The notes under the pieces were generated by a model. It was not told the DNA's origin. It was given only the letters and a program-made list of their open reading frames with translations, and made no database searches. 64,000 nt of DNA from Peribacillus cavernae. GTDB taxonomy: Bacteria; Bacillota; Bacilli; Bacillales; DSM-1321. Positions 28,394 through 38,925 of this stretch are shown piece by piece (positions within the stretch are counted from its first letter, which is position 1; each line of letters starts with the position of its first letter). A program made the translations under genes and the position numbers. Location of the stretch: positions 1 to 64,000 of the forward strand of contig NZ_RYZZ01000029.1 of assembly GCF_003989135.1 (NCBI RefSeq), written 5' to 3'.

Positions 28394-28843
28394 ATGGAAG
28401 TATATCAAGCAACATTGTCAGATCTAAAAGAGGTTTCTAACTTATTTAATTTGTATCGCATGTTCTATAAACAACCATCTGATCTAAATGGGGTCGAGCT
28501 TTTTATCTCTGAACGCTTGAAAAATCAAGAGTCTGTTATATTTGTCACCGTGGATCAAGGTGAATATTTGGGGTTTACTCAACTATATCCTTCCTTCTCA
28601 TCTGTTTCGATGAAAAGAACATGGATATTAAATGATTTATACGTGCATGAAGAAGCAAGAAGGAAAGGTGTCGCTCAAAAGCTTTTAGAAAAAGCCAAAG
28701 AATATGCCCTAAGCACAGGAGCAAAATCATTAGAGCTTCAAACCGCTCCAGATAATAATGACGCCCAAAGGCTATATGAAAAGAATGGATATAAAGTAGA
28801 TTCATCATTCTTGAACTATGCTCTAAATTTAGTACAAAGTTAA
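28394..28843 (+). CDS. GNAT-family N-acetyltransferase
   Basis: The 149-residue protein shows LNDLYVHEEARRKGVAQKLL, the acetyl-CoA binding loop, and LQTAPDNNDAQRLYEKNGYK, the usual GNAT motif B. Its closest look is to the diamine/aminoglycoside-type small GNATs, with substrate unknown. AGAGGGAGAA precedes the ATG. Confidence 0.82.
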   Translation: MEVYQATLSDLKEVSNLFNLYRMFYKQPSDLNGVELFISERLKNQESVIFVTVDQGEYLGFTQLYPSFSSVSMKRTWILNDLYVHEEARRKGVAQKLLEKAKEYALSTGAKSLELQTAPDNNDAQRLYEKNGYKVDSSFLNYALNLVQS

Positions 28844-28989
28844 ACCACATATTTTTAATTAATGTTTCGGAACCTTCCGAATAACAATACCCTTTGGCGC
28901 TCAAGGGGTTTCAGCTTATCACCATTTATCGTTTATGCAGGATTTTATACCTCGTTGATCCATCAACGCTTTTCGGGTTCTGAAGAAGC

Positions 28990-29245
28990 TTGTGGCTGCA
29001 TAAAAAAAGGAGTTCATAAAAAGGTACTGCTTTTGATTCTTCTCCTAATACATCAAAACTTCAAGCACATTGGTAGTTAATGTATGGATCATCAGGAAAC
29101 TCTTTTACCAATTTTAAAAGTATTTCGTTAGATTCTTTTTGCTTGCCTTCTTTTCGCAAATCATTTGCTCTATCTAATTCTTTTCGTACAAACCTTTTCC
29201 TCTATATCTTCTTTGTTCCACTCTTGCTCCCGATCGTTTAGACAT
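28990..29245 (-). pseudogene. tetratricopeptide-repeat protein, nonsense and frameshift mutations
   Basis: The minus strand reads LDRANDLRKEGKQKESNEIL, LKLVKEFPDDPYINYQCA, then a TGA where the family has Trp, and continues SFDVLGEESKAVPFYE before homology is lost. An upstream ATG frame (MSKRSGARVEQRRY) needs a frameshift to join it. This is the N-terminal TPR pair of a small bacillary TPR protein. Not functional. Confidence 0.6.
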
Positions 29246-29297
29246 TAATTAAGAAAAGATTCCTTTCGTAAAACCAAGGATGCAGTTCATTTGGTAT

Positions 29298-29565
29298 CTA
29301 TTCATTTATTTCCCATTGTGGATTCCAGACAACTTCCCACAAATGGCCATCTGGGTCTTGGAAGTAGCCAGAGTATCCACCCCAAAAAGTGTCATGAGGC
29401 GGGTCTGTTATATTAGCACCAGCCTTCTTTGCCTGTTCCATTACCTTGTCAACTTCTTCTTTACTTCCTACATTGTGACCAGTAGTAAATTCGGTAGGAC
29501 TTGATACGGTCTGATTAATCTTTGCATCATGTGCGATATCTTTGGCATTCTTTATAAATTTATAA
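29298..29565 (-). pseudogene. VOC-family (glyoxalase-like) protein, 5'-truncated
   Basis: The frame reads TGHNVGSKEEVDKVMEQAKK, then PPHDTFWGGYSGYFQDPDGH, LWEVVWNPQWEINE and stop, the C-terminal 85 residues of a VOC protein. The N-terminal beta-alpha-beta-beta-beta module is absent and there is no start codon. Homology begins directly at the stop of the S66 peptidase gene, another deletion junction like that at 18729. Confidence 0.72.
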
Positions 29566-29570
29566 GTATT

Positions 29571-30602
29571 CTATTCCACTCCACTTTCTAAAATAAAGAA
29601 AGTTCCATTACTACAATCAATTTCTGCTATAGCGCCATACGGCAAAATAAACTTCGGTTCGGTATGACCAAAATTCAAGTCATAAAGAATCGGCAAATCT
29701 TCCAAATCATATTCCTTCATGACTTTGCGAATTTCTTCTTTATATTCCTCGTAGTACTTCTCGTCTAGTGGTTTGCCGAAAATGATTCCATTCGCTTTTT
29801 GCAGAATGCCTTGTGCTGCATAATTCCGCAACCAATATTTTATAAGCTCTGGTTTTGGCTTTTCTTCAGAGGTTTCAAAGAAAAGAATGCTATCTTCCCA
29901 ATATTTCTTATCAGGCCAAATTTCTGTTCCTTTCGCGAACTCTAGCACTTCAATACAACCACCAATCAAACGTCCTTGTACGACACCTGAGCCTTGAAGT
30001 ACTTCACAACCCGAATTCTGCTGCATCGTACGTCGTTGGTTCTTATTCGCTTCATCCCAATCCAAATACTCACTCGTCCATTCTTTAGCTGGTTTAATTT
30101 CACCGATAACTTCATTTGAAAAGAACGTTCGCTTCACCATTTCAATTGTATATGTATCCATCTCAACATTTTCTGCAAAATCCACTAAAATCGCTGGACC
30201 GTAAAAAGATGAGATACCTGCTTTATGGCAAAACAAATGTGAAATCGTCACATCTGAATAGCCCACAAAAACTTTGGGGTTCTCATGTATTACATCAAAA
30301 TCAATATAAGGAAGTAAACGAATACTATCATCTCCACCAATATTCGCAAAGATTCCTTTAATACTCTTATCTTTAAATGCCGTCATCAAATCTTCCGCAC
30401 GGGCTTGTGGATTCTTATAAAGGTAGTCTCCACCATTCAAACTATTCGGCATTGGGACAACCTTAAGACCAAAAACTTCTTTTAATCTCTTTACACCTTG
30501 CTCATAACGCCATCTAAGCTCAGGATCACCTGCCCCACCCCATGAAGGACTTACTGTCGCAACAATATCTCCTGGCTGTAATTTCCTTGGTTTTATTAAC
30601 AT
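29571..30602 (-). CDS. S66-family LD-carboxypeptidase / MccF-like peptidase
   Basis: The 343-residue protein belongs to peptidase family S66, which includes LD-carboxypeptidases that trim murein tetrapeptides and MccF, which cleaves the microcin C toxin. The nucleophile Ser116 lies in VFVGYSDVTISHLF; NIGGDDSIRLLPYID precedes it, and QGRLIGGCIEVLEFAKGTEIW and LNFGHTEPKFILPYG (catalytic His) follow. Sequence features such as PSWGGAGDP near the N-terminus favour the MccF-like branch, suggesting detoxification of peptide-nucleotide antibiotics. GGTAGGTGT precedes the ATG. Confidence 0.85.
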   Translation of the reverse strand: MLIKPRKLQPGDIVATVSPSWGGAGDPELRWRYEQGVKRLKEVFGLKVVPMPNSLNGGDYLYKNPQARAEDLMTAFKDKSIKGIFANIGGDDSIRLLPYIDFDVIHENPKVFVGYSDVTISHLFCHKAGISSFYGPAILVDFAENVEMDTYTIEMVKRTFFSNEVIGEIKPAKEWTSEYLDWDEANKNQRRTMQQNSGCEVLQGSGVVQGRLIGGCIEVLEFAKGTEIWPDKKYWEDSILFFETSEEKPKPELIKYWLRNYAAQGILQKANGIIFGKPLDEKYYEEYKEEIRKVMKEYDLEDLPILYDLNFGHTEPKFILPYGAIAEIDCSNGTFFILESGVE

Positions 30603-30640
30603 ATGAACACCTACCTTATTTTTATATCTATATAATTCAC

Positions 30641-30706
30641 TTAATTACCATGATTTCCTTGATATTTCTTTAACCGACCTTTAAACTTACTTTCTTTCTT
30701 AGCCAT
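30641..30706 (-). CDS. possible 21-residue basic peptide
   Basis: ATG 30706, preceded by GAGG at suitable spacing, opens MAKKESKFKGRLKKYQGNHG plus one residue and stops. It is very basic. It lies 38 bp upstream of the S66 peptidase gene and in the same direction, so it could be a leader peptide or a small protein. I do not recognise it. Confidence 0.35.
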   Translation of the reverse strand: MAKKESKFKGRLKKYQGNHGN

Positions 30707-30786
30707 TGTAAATCCTCATTTCCAGACGTTACCCCAGTTAGTATTGTATAATTCCTTTAATATAACAATGAAACCAGGAGGATTAT

Positions 30787-31212
30787 ATGGATAAAAAAAT
30801 GGATCATATCGGCATTGCTGTCCGCGATTTAGAAAGCAGTATTCGTTTTTATGAAAGTATTCTAATGGGTAAACTGATAGACCGTTATAAAAGCGATGTA
30901 AGTGGTGTGGAAAGTGAAGTGGCGATCCTGGAAGTAGGCAGAGACAGAATTGAACTGTTGGCACCAACAAACAATACCACGTCACCAATTGCAAGATTTA
31001 TCAAGCAAAAAGGCAAAGGTGTCCACCATATTGCCTATCGAGTCGATGATCTAAATAAAGCATTGGAGGAACTTCAGATGCAAGGTATTCGTATATTAGA
31101 AGGATCTTTGAGAATAAACAAGCATGGCAGACGCTTAATTTATTTGAACCCGGCTGATACAGAAGGTACAATTATTGAATATTGTGATTATCCGGAGCAA
31201 ACTGATCTGTAA
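30787..31212 (+). CDS. VOC-family protein, methylmalonyl-CoA epimerase-like
   Basis: The 141-residue protein starts MDKKMDHIGIAVRDLESSIR and has KGKGVHHIAYRVDDLNKALEE and GTIIEYCDY, with His/His/Glu metal ligands in the positions expected of methylmalonyl-CoA epimerases. No methylmalonyl-CoA mutase or carboxylase genes are nearby, so a general VOC role is equally possible. AGGAGG precedes the ATG. Confidence 0.78.
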   Translation: MDKKMDHIGIAVRDLESSIRFYESILMGKLIDRYKSDVSGVESEVAILEVGRDRIELLAPTNNTTSPIARFIKQKGKGVHHIAYRVDDLNKALEELQMQGIRILEGSLRINKHGRRLIYLNPADTEGTIIEYCDYPEQTDL

Positions 31213-31228
31213 AAGGATCAGTTTTTAT
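31199..31228 (+). terminator. intrinsic terminator of the VOC gene
   Basis: AACTGATC pairs with GGATCAGTT across a short loop and runs into TTTTA. It overlaps the stop codon. Confidence 0.75.
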
Positions 31229-31426
31229 GTTTGATGAATGTTGTCCATAGCATAACTCTCCAATCAAATTACATTCCCTTAAATGTTGGATAAGTATGTA
31301 AAAGTAATCACTATAATAGCTAATTAGCGGGACTTTCGATACTTCTGCTTGATGGACTTACAGAAACGATTTGGATCATGCCATAATTATCATTCTGCGG
31401 CCTACATTTAATTTACCGGATATTGA

Positions 31427-31470
31427 AAAGGCTATACCACTTAAAAAGTGGTATAGCCTTTTTTTATTTT
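31427..31470. terminator. strong terminator between a small intergenic region and the next minus-strand gene
   Basis: GGCTATACCACTT pairs perfectly with AAGTGGTATAGCC across AAA, with seven T on the plus strand and four on the minus. It probably ends the convergent gene 31464-31787, whose stop lies inside it. Confidence 0.85.
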
Positions 31471-31787
31471 GTTACTTTTACTTCAGTAACTTCATCTTTT
31501 TTATCCGGTTCCAGGAATTTGTGGGTCTGCTGATCCATCGTATCAGCCGTGGACAGTGCTTGACTGTTGGGTTCCTTTTCATTGTTGTTTTGTGGTGTAT
31601 ATTTTTCTGTAGAGCTGTTTGTTCCTGTAAATGTTCGAACCTGATCCATAATCTTTTCACGTCTTTCAGGTGTAACTAAAGATTGAATCTTATTCATAAC
31701 TTTGTCACGCGAGCTCTTATTTCGAAATAAATACGCTGCCGTTCCCAAAGCTGCAATGCCTAATAAACTATTTTTTGATTTTGCCAT
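31464..31787 (-). CDS. small membrane-anchored protein of unknown function
   Basis: The 107-residue protein has one hydrophobic segment near the N-terminus (LLGIAALGTAAYLF), then a basic amphipathic stretch NKSSRDKVMNKIQSLVTPER and a low-complexity polar tail. This YtxH-like layout is common in small bacillary envelope proteins, but I cannot name the family. AGGGAGGGAC precedes the ATG. Confidence 0.55.
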   Translation of the reverse strand: MAKSKNSLLGIAALGTAAYLFRNKSSRDKVMNKIQSLVTPERREKIMDQVRTFTGTNSSTEKYTPQNNNEKEPNSQALSTADTMDQQTHKFLEPDKKDEVTEVKVTK

Positions 31788-32016
31788 TTTAAGTCCCTCC
31801 CTAATATGTATTCCTATTATTCCCCTAAATAAGGTATGTAAACGGTTTGTTAAACGTAAAGATAATCTAATTCTACAAATTCGAAAAATATTTACGGAAA
31901 AAGGAAATTATATACCACTTTGTTAAAAACTAAATGCCTAAAGCAAGATTCTTCAAACGCTTCGATCATTAATTGATAACCGTCTGCCAGTTTGTCCACA
32001 AGAAACGGCAGGTATG

Positions 32017-32051
32017 CAAAAGCCGTACCGCTTATAGCGATACGGCTTATT
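32017..32051 (-). terminator. intrinsic terminator of gatCAB
   Basis: AGCCGTATCGC pairs with GCGGTACGGCT on the minus strand, followed by TTTT. It lies right after the gatB stop. Confidence 0.7.
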
Positions 32052-33482
32052 TTATCGTTTTTGAATTTCTTCAAGCAGGATCTTGTTTACAAGCGGCGGA
32101 TTGGCCTGTCCTTTTGTCGCTTTCATGATCTGGCCGACAAGGAAGCCAATTGCTTTTTGTTTTCCATTTTTAAAATCGTCTATAGACTGCGGATTATTGT
32201 CTAATGCTTCACCGACAATCTTCTTTAGGGCGCCTTCATCCGAAATCTGGACTAGGCCTCTTTCCTTTACGATTGTCTCGGGATCTCCGCCATTTTCAAT
32301 TAATTCTTTAAAGACTTGCTTGGCGATTTTCGATGAGATTGTGCCATTTTCTATTAGCTTGATCATCCCTGCCAGTCCTTCTGGTGTTAGGGCCACTTCA
32401 TGCAGTTCTTTTCCCTCGGCATTTAAATAGGCGGAAAGCTCCCCCATGATCCAGTTAGATGCCTGTTTGGCATCTGCATCTTTTTCAACTGTAGCCTCAA
32501 AGAAATCGGCTGTTTCTTTTGTAACCGTTAATACGGCTGCATCATACGCTGAAAGGCCGAGTTCTTCCATATAGCGTTTCTTCCGTTCATCGGGAAGCTC
32601 AGGGATTTCTGCGTGGATACGTGCTTTCCATTCTTCATCAATATAAAGATCGAGAAGATCAGGCTCAGGGAAATAGCGATAATCATCAGATCCTTCTTTC
32701 ACGCGCATTAGCAACGTCTTTCCGGTTGACTCATCGAAACGGCGTGTTTCCTGTTCAATCACCCCAACTGCACTCAACACTTCTTCCTGGCGTTTTTCTT
32801 CATACTCAAGCCCTTTACGGACAAAATTGAAGGAGTTCAAGTTCTTAAGCTCTGTCTTTGTACCGAATTCTTTTTGACCAGCCGGACGAAGCGAGATATT
32901 CGCGTCACATCTCAATGAACCTTCTTCCATCTTACAATCAGAAACCCCGGTATACTGGATAATCGATTTTAGTTTTTCCAGGTAGGCATATGCCTCTTCC
33001 GGAGAGGAGATATCAGGCTCGGAAACAATTTCAACCAACGGCGTTCCCTGGCGGTTATAGTCACACAGCGAGTAGCCGTCCCCTGTATGGGTCAGCTTGC
33101 CTGCATCTTCTTCCATATGGATGCGCGTAATACCGATCTTCTTTTTGTTGCCGTTTACTTCTATTTCAATCCAGCCGTGTTCGCCAATTGGTTTGTCAAA
33201 TTGCGAAATTTGGTAAGCCTTCGGATTATCCGGATAAAAATAGTTTTTCCGGTCAAATTTCGTTTCAGTTGCGATTTCGCAGTTTAACGCCATCGCAGCC
33301 TTCATCGCGAAATCAACGGTTTTTCGGTTTAATACCGGCAGTACACCCGGGTAACCGAGGTCAACTACTGTGGTATTTGTATTGGGCGCTGCCCCAAAAT
33401 GATTCGGGCTTGCCGAGAAAATTTTCGAATCTGTTTTAAGCTCCACATGTACTTCAAGGCCAATAACCGTTTCAAAGTTCAT
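32052..33482 (-). CDS. gatB: aspartyl/glutamyl-tRNA amidotransferase subunit B
   Basis: The 476-residue GatB is the tRNA-binding kinase subunit of GatCAB, which converts Glu-tRNA(Gln) or Asp-tRNA(Asn) to Gln- and Asn-tRNA. Seen are [68 protein letters not shown], and a C-terminal YqeY-like helical domain ending [13 protein letters not shown]. The start is ATG 33482, not the GTG three codons earlier, which is part of the AGGGGTG ribosome site. It is the last gene of gatCAB. Confidence 0.95.
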   Translation of the reverse strand: MNFETVIGLEVHVELKTDSKIFSASPNHFGAAPNTNTTVVDLGYPGVLPVLNRKTVDFAMKAAMALNCEIATETKFDRKNYFYPDNPKAYQISQFDKPIGEHGWIEIEVNGNKKKIGITRIHMEEDAGKLTHTGDGYSLCDYNRQGTPLVEIVSEPDISSPEEAYAYLEKLKSIIQYTGVSDCKMEEGSLRCDANISLRPAGQKEFGTKTELKNLNSFNFVRKGLEYEEKRQEEVLSAVGVIEQETRRFDESTGKTLLMRVKEGSDDYRYFPEPDLLDLYIDEEWKARIHAEIPELPDERKKRYMEELGLSAYDAAVLTVTKETADFFEATVEKDADAKQASNWIMGELSAYLNAEGKELHEVALTPEGLAGMIKLIENGTISSKIAKQVFKELIENGGDPETIVKERGLVQISDEGALKKIVGEALDNNPQSIDDFKNGKQKAIGFLVGQIMKATKGQANPPLVNKILLEEIQKR

Positions 33483-33494
33483 CTTTTTCACCCC

Positions 33495-34952
33495 TTACAG
33501 CTGCGGTTTTAATTTATGAAAATCTGTTGCCTGCTCAAATGCATGCGCAGTGCGGTAAATCGTGCTTTCATCAAAATGTTTGCCGATAATCTGCAAGCCA
33601 AGCGGAAGACCGTTCGCGAAGCCGCATGGCACGGAAATCCCCGGAACACCGGCAAGGTTCACCGGAATCGTCAAAATATCGTTCGCATACATTGTTAAAG
33701 GATCGCTTGTTTTTTCACCGATTTTAAAAGCAGGCGTAGGGGATGTCGGCCCAACGATTACATCATATTTATGAAACACATCTTCAAAGTCTTTTTTAAT
33801 CAGTGTACGGACCTTCTGAGCTTTTTTGTAATAAGCATCATAGTATCCAGAACTTAATGAAAAGGTTCCAAGCATAATACGGCGTTTTACTTCATCGCCA
33901 AAGCCTTCAGAACGCGTTTGCTTGTACATATCTATCAAATTGGCAGCATTGTCGGCACGGTAGCCGTAACGAACCCCATCAAAGCGGGAAAGGTTTGCTG
34001 ATGCTTCAGAGGAAGAAAGCAAGTAATATGTAGCTAGTGCGTATTTAGAATGCGGCAGTGATACCTCTTCCCATGTTGCACCGAGCTTTTCGAGCACCTT
34101 TAACGCTTCGAGCACCGATTTTTTCGCTTCTTCCCCGACACCTTCGCCAAGGTATTCTTTTGGTACAGCAATTTTCAGGCCTTTAATGTCCCCTGTTAAA
34201 GAATTCACAAAACTGGGCACGTTCACATTTGCTGAAGTGGAATCCATAGGATCAATCCCGGAAATTGCTTCAAGCAGATAGGCATTGTCTTCGACTGTTC
34301 TCGTAATCGGTCCTATTTGGTCAAGTGAAGACGCAAATGCAATTAACCCGAAGCGGGAGACACGGCCGTATGTCGGCTTTAAGCCGACCACACCGCAATA
34401 GGCTGCGGGCTGGCGGATGGAACCTCCTGTATCTGAGCCAAGCGAAAACAAAACTTCCCCGGCTGCGACGGATGCTGCTGAACCACCTGAAGAACCTCCT
34501 GGAACATATTCAAGGTTCCAAGGGTTTCGTGTGTTTTGGTAAGCCGAGTTTTCATTGGAGGAGCCCATCGCAAATTCATCCATGTTTAACTTACCGATGG
34601 TGACAGTCTTTGCCTGCTGCAGCTTCTGGACAACGGTAGCATCATAGATGGGGTCAAAGTTTTCGAGAATCTTACTTCCAGCTGTCGTACGAAGATTCTT
34701 CGTTACGATGTTATCCTTCACACCGATCGGCGCTCCGAACAAGATCCCGTTGTCTTCTCCTTTTGCAAGTTTGTCATCCAATTCTTTGGCCTGGATTCTT
34801 GCTTTTTCTTCATTTAATGTCAGAAACGATTTCACCTTGTCCTCTACCTGACCGATCCGTTCATACGATTCATTGACAAGGTCGGTAACGGAAAGTTCCT
34901 TCTTATGTAAAAGTTCATGAAGCTCTGAAACCTTATGTTCAAACAGCGACAT
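33495..34952 (-). CDS. gatA: aspartyl/glutamyl-tRNA amidotransferase subunit A
   Basis: The 485-residue GatA is the amidase that releases ammonia from glutamine for tRNA amidation. The Ser-cisSer-Lys triad is visible as Lys79 (GVKDNIV), Ser154 ([13 protein letters not shown]) and Ser178 ([12 protein letters not shown]). The normal length and TAAGGAGGG before the ATG confirm the start. It lies 12 bp after gatC and 12 bp before gatB. Confidence 0.96.
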   Translation of the reverse strand: MSLFEHKVSELHELLHKKELSVTDLVNESYERIGQVEDKVKSFLTLNEEKARIQAKELDDKLAKGEDNGILFGAPIGVKDNIVTKNLRTTAGSKILENFDPIYDATVVQKLQQAKTVTIGKLNMDEFAMGSSNENSAYQNTRNPWNLEYVPGGSSGGSAASVAAGEVLFSLGSDTGGSIRQPAAYCGVVGLKPTYGRVSRFGLIAFASSLDQIGPITRTVEDNAYLLEAISGIDPMDSTSANVNVPSFVNSLTGDIKGLKIAVPKEYLGEGVGEEAKKSVLEALKVLEKLGATWEEVSLPHSKYALATYYLLSSSEASANLSRFDGVRYGYRADNAANLIDMYKQTRSEGFGDEVKRRIMLGTFSLSSGYYDAYYKKAQKVRTLIKKDFEDVFHKYDVIVGPTSPTPAFKIGEKTSDPLTMYANDILTIPVNLAGVPGISVPCGFANGLPLGLQIIGKHFDESTIYRTAHAFEQATDFHKLKPQL

Positions 34953-34964
34953 CTATTTCCCTCC

Positions 34965-35255
34965 TTAATCCAAAATCGATGGAACGCGGATTTGCCCATC
35001 CTTGCTGTCCGGCGCATTTTTTAATACCTCTTCAATCGGAAGCCCCTGTTTCGAAATATCCTCTCTCATGACATTCTTCATGTCCAGGACATGAGAAGTC
35101 GGTTCTACATTGTCTGTATTAAGTTCATTCAGCTGCTCTGCAAATGAAATAATTTGATCAAGCTGTCTTGTGAACATTTCAGTTTCTTCCTCGGTAATCC
35201 CAAGCCGTGCTAAATGAGCCACATGCTTGACCTGATCCATCGAAATACGCGACAC
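34965..35255 (-). CDS. gatC: aspartyl/glutamyl-tRNA amidotransferase subunit C
   Basis: The 96-residue GatC is the small subunit that wraps and stabilises GatA. Family sequence is [19 protein letters not shown] and [15 protein letters not shown]. The start is GTG 35255 (MSRISMDQ), 6 nt after GGAGGTG; a longer frame would begin inside the ribosome site. It is the first gene of the operon. Confidence 0.93.
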   Translation of the reverse strand: MSRISMDQVKHVAHLARLGITEEETEMFTRQLDQIISFAEQLNELNTDNVEPTSHVLDMKNVMREDISKQGLPIEEVLKNAPDSKDGQIRVPSILD

Positions 35256-35721
35256 TCTTTTCACCTCCATATAGAAAAGCCCAAACTGTTAGAAAAAGCG
35301 GCTTAACTTCTGAATCGATAAGCCATCATTTCGTATTCTTCCATTTACCAATGATAGTGGTTAGTCTAAAAAACAATATATAAATCATATCAGACTTTTC
35401 AGTTCTAAAGCAACAGTCATCCCCCAGGCAATACTGTTTCTTTCTCTTACTACCGATTGTCGAAATATCCAGTAACAATTTGCTGAAATTCCACTTATTT
35501 ATCGGAAATACCGCAAATATTGTCCAGGAAATAATGAGAAAGACCATTTGTAAAGAAACGAATATAACCAATATGAAACTATTAGTTAGTTTCAACAATG
35601 TATTAAAATCACCAATAGTAAAGTCACAACTTTCATCATCAAGCTATACCATTAATCTGTATACACCCCTTTCATTTTTCATGTATATTAATAGTAATGA
35701 TAACCAGGATGTGATGTTAAT
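35256..35721. other. divergent intergenic region, nothing recognised
   Basis: Lies between gatC and the histidine kinase. A 90-codon minus-strand frame here has hydrophobic stretches but no ribosome site or recognisable family, so I do not call it. Confidence 0.3.
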
Positions 35722-37014
35722 ATGTTGGAAAAATATAAAGGCAGAATCATTTCCACTAGTATATTTGTTGGTGCTGTTATTTTGTGGAACAGCATTTATT
35801 ACGGTTATTATAACTATCCAATCAATCTTCCGATGGATATCATTTATACGATATTTATTGCTGCACTCGTCTGGTGGCTGTCATCATACTATGATAAATC
35901 CAAGCTCCTGCTAACCAACTTATCACTCAGCGAAGAAAAATATAAAAAACTGTCCGAATCAACCAGCTATGTGTTTGATAACCTGAATGAAACGGTCTTT
36001 CAAATAGATAGACACGGAAACTTCACATTGCTCAATCCTGCCTGGGAAACACTGACCGGTTTTACTATCAAAGAAAGTTTAGACAATAATATTTTCTTAT
36101 ATGTCTATCCAGAAGACAGGTCCTTAATAACCCAACAAGCATTAACCCACTTTGCGAAAAAAACAATAGCAGTAAAAGAAGAAGTTCGTTTTCGTAAAAA
36201 AGATGGCGGTTTTATTTGGTTAGAACTCAATGCAAAGCTTTCATACGATGTTGAGGGCCATTTCGACTCTTCGGTTGGAACATTAACTGACATTATGGAC
36301 TGGATAACATCAGAGCGGGAACTTCTTGAGTTAAATGAAAACCTGTCCATACAATCAGAAAAAATGGCGGTTGTCACTCAAATGTCGGCCGCAATTGCAC
36401 ACGAAGTACGAAACCCGTTAACCTCTATATCTGGCTTTATTCAATTATTAAAGGAACATAAACAGCTTAATGAAGAATATATCGATGTGGTTTTTTCGGA
36501 AATTGAGAGAATAGAACTTGTTTTGAGCGAAATGCTCGTACTGTCAAAACCGCAAATCTTGTCTTTTACTAAATTCGATCTGGCTAAAGCGATTGATCAT
36601 GTCGTAGCCCTTATACGTACCGAAGCCAATATGAAAAGCATAGAACTTGAATTACATGCTTCTTCAAGGCCAATATGGGTTTTCGGGGAAGAAAACCGTT
36701 TAAAACAAGTTTTTATTAATATTATCAAAAATGCTATCGAGGCCATTGATACCGGAGGAAATATACAAATTTATTACGCTGAGGACAAGGAATTTGTGTC
36801 GGTTTATATTAAGGATAATGGTGCCGGAATCCCCAAAGATATATTGAACATGATCGGCCAGCCATTTTATACCTCTAAAGAAAAAGGAACAGGGTTGGGA
36901 TTAACCATTTGTTTTAAAATTATTGAGAGTCATAATGGAAAGATTCATATTACCAGTGAATCTGGTATAGGAACCACATTTGAAGTAATCCTTCCCCGAT
37001 ATATAGAGAAATAA
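35722..37014 (+). CDS. PAS-domain sporulation-type sensor histidine kinase
   Basis: The 430-residue protein has two membrane segments (about 9-28 and 38-55), a PAS domain (about 80-200, GNFTLLNPAWETLTGF and FRKKDGGFIWLEL), a HisKA dimerisation domain with the phospho-acceptor His227 in AAIAHEVRNPLTSISGFIQL, and an ATPase domain with KQVFINIIKNAIEAID, IKDNGAGIP and EKGTGLGLTICFKII. This is the layout of the B. subtilis Kin family feeding the Spo0F-Spo0A relay (KinE/KinA-like). There is no neighbouring response regulator, as expected for such orphan kinases. The signal is unknown. Confidence 0.85.
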   Translation: MLEKYKGRIISTSIFVGAVILWNSIYYGYYNYPINLPMDIIYTIFIAALVWWLSSYYDKSKLLLTNLSLSEEKYKKLSESTSYVFDNLNETVFQIDRHGNFTLLNPAWETLTGFTIKESLDNNIFLYVYPEDRSLITQQALTHFAKKTIAVKEEVRFRKKDGGFIWLELNAKLSYDVEGHFDSSVGTLTDIMDWITSERELLELNENLSIQSEKMAVVTQMSAAIAHEVRNPLTSISGFIQLLKEHKQLNEEYIDVVFSEIERIELVLSEMLVLSKPQILSFTKFDLAKAIDHVVALIRTEANMKSIELELHASSRPIWVFGEENRLKQVFINIIKNAIEAIDTGGNIQIYYAEDKEFVSVYIKDNGAGIPKDILNMIGQPFYTSKEKGTGLGLTICFKIIESHNGKIHITSESGIGTTFEVILPRYIEK

Positions 37015-37283
37015 TAAAGCCTCCCTTATCGGTTTGTTATATACCGGAATTAACCAGATGTATAAATAATGATACCAATCCAATAATCAGCACAATACTA
37101 AATAACCCTTAAGCTTGTCGGCATAAGGTGGATTATTCCTCTTTTTATGGCTGGTTCTGTTTAATCTTTTTCCATTTTTTCATGGTTGGTTGGACAAGAA
37201 AATCAAATAAATTTATTGTTGTTTTTATCACGATTTTCTTAAATAAAAACCTCCCCACACCAGGCGGGAAGGCTGTGACTTTC

Positions 37284-38831
37284 TTAGTACATCTCCGAAG
37301 TTGTCTTACCCTGCATATGAAGCACAAGGTAATCTGGTCCGCCTGCTTTGGAGTCAGTTCCAGACATATTGAAACCGCCAAATGGCTGATAGCCTACGAT
37401 AGCGCCTGTGCAGCCGCGGTTGAAGTAAAGGTTGCCGACATGAAAGTCTTCACGCGCCTTCTCCATGTTGGTACGGTTGCTAGTAATGACAGCCCCTGTT
37501 AAGCCATAGTCGGTGTTGTTGGCGATTTCAATCGCTTGATCGAAATCTTTTGCTTTTGAAAATGCAACAACCGGTCCGAATATTTCTTCCTGCATTAGGC
37601 GCGCTTTCGGCTCGAGGTCAGCAATAATAGTTGGCTTTACAAAATAACCAGTGGAATCATCGCCTTCTCCACCTACCATCAGCCTGCCTTCTTCTTTGCC
37701 GATTTCAATATATTCGATGATTTTTTTGAAGGCGTTCTGGTCGATTACCGGACCCGTGAAGTTATTTTTATCTTCCGGGTTTCCGACGGTCAGTTCCTTT
37801 GTCAATTCGACGGCACGGTTCAACACCTGGTCATAGACATCTTCTACGATAACAGCACGGGAACATGCTGAACATTTTTGCCCGGAGAAGCTGAATGCTG
37901 ATTTCACAATCGATTGAGCTGCCAGCTCCAGATCAGCCTCTTTATCAACGACGATTGTGTCTTTGCCGCCCATTTCCGCAATGACTCGTTTTAACCAAAT
38001 TTGGCCCTCATTTACCTTGGAAGCGCGTTCGAAAATACGCGTACCGACCTCGCGGGAACCGGTGAATGATACGAAACGGGTGCGCGGATGGTCAACCAGA
38101 TAATCCCCCACTTCAGCACCGCTTCCGGGCACGAAGTTAAGTACTCCTTTAGGAAGGCCTGCTTCCTCCATGACTTCGACAAACTTAGCCGCGACTACAG
38201 GAGTCGTCGAGGCAGGTTTTAAGAGGACCGTGTTGCCTGTTACGATCGCTGCCACGGTTGTCCCGGCCATGATCGCAAACGGGAAGTTCCATGGAGAAAT
38301 GATAATCCCTACACCAAGCGGGATATAGTCATAGCGGTTATCTTCATTCGGCCTGCTTTGAACAGGAACCCCGTCTTTTAATAGAAGCATTTGGCGAGCA
38401 TAGAATTCCATGAAGTCAATGGCTTCAGCAGTATCCGCATCTGCCTCATTCCATGGCTTGCCTGCTTCTTTTGTTAAAAGGGCAGAGAATTCATGCTTGC
38501 GGCGGCGGATGATCGCTGCTGCCTTAAATAGTACATCCGCACGGACTTCAGCTTTGACCTTCTTCCATGTAGTAAAAGCTTCATCAGCGGCTTTCATTGC
38601 CTTTTCGGCCAATTCGCGGTCTGCCTTGGATACACGGCCGATTACTTCTTCTTTATTGGCTGGGTTATAGGAAATAATCTTATCTTCTGTGGAAATGCGC
38701 TCGCCACCGATAACTAAATCATAATCTTGTCCCAAATATGCTTTAACTGTCTTAAGACCTGTTAGATAATCAGTTTTGTTAGTTTCCTGAGAGAAGTCAG
38801 TGAACGGTTCATGCTTGTATGTTTGTACCAA
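37284..38831 (-). CDS. rocA: L-glutamate gamma-semialdehyde dehydrogenase (1-pyrroline-5-carboxylate dehydrogenase)
   Basis: The 515-residue NAD-dependent aldehyde dehydrogenase oxidises glutamate semialdehyde to glutamate in arginine and proline breakdown. The length equals B. subtilis RocA/PutC. Seen are [32 protein letters not shown], the general base region [14 protein letters not shown], and the catalytic Cys in [14 protein letters not shown]. The start is TTG 38831 ([13 protein letters not shown]), five bases after GGAGGGG. It is a single gene. Confidence 0.93.
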   Translation of the reverse strand: MVQTYKHEPFTDFSQETNKTDYLTGLKTVKAYLGQDYDLVIGGERISTEDKIISYNPANKEEVIGRVSKADRELAEKAMKAADEAFTTWKKVKAEVRADVLFKAAAIIRRRKHEFSALLTKEAGKPWNEADADTAEAIDFMEFYARQMLLLKDGVPVQSRPNEDNRYDYIPLGVGIIISPWNFPFAIMAGTTVAAIVTGNTVLLKPASTTPVVAAKFVEVMEEAGLPKGVLNFVPGSGAEVGDYLVDHPRTRFVSFTGSREVGTRIFERASKVNEGQIWLKRVIAEMGGKDTIVVDKEADLELAAQSIVKSAFSFSGQKCSACSRAVIVEDVYDQVLNRAVELTKELTVGNPEDKNNFTGPVIDQNAFKKIIEYIEIGKEEGRLMVGGEGDDSTGYFVKPTIIADLEPKARLMQEEIFGPVVAFSKAKDFDQAIEIANNTDYGLTGAVITSNRTNMEKAREDFHVGNLYFNRGCTGAIVGYQPFGGFNMSGTDSKAGGPDYLVLHMQGKTTSEMY

Positions 38832-38925
38832 ATAAATCCCCTCCAATGTAAACTCGAAATTATCAGTCTACTATTATTTTACATGATACTATCTAAGTGT
38901 TCAAACATGTAAATACAAAAACAGA

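Noticed and set aside
35326-35598. 90-codon minus-strand frame with hydrophobic segments
   Set aside because: No ribosome site, no family resemblance, AT-rich sequence that favours hydrophobic codons by chance.
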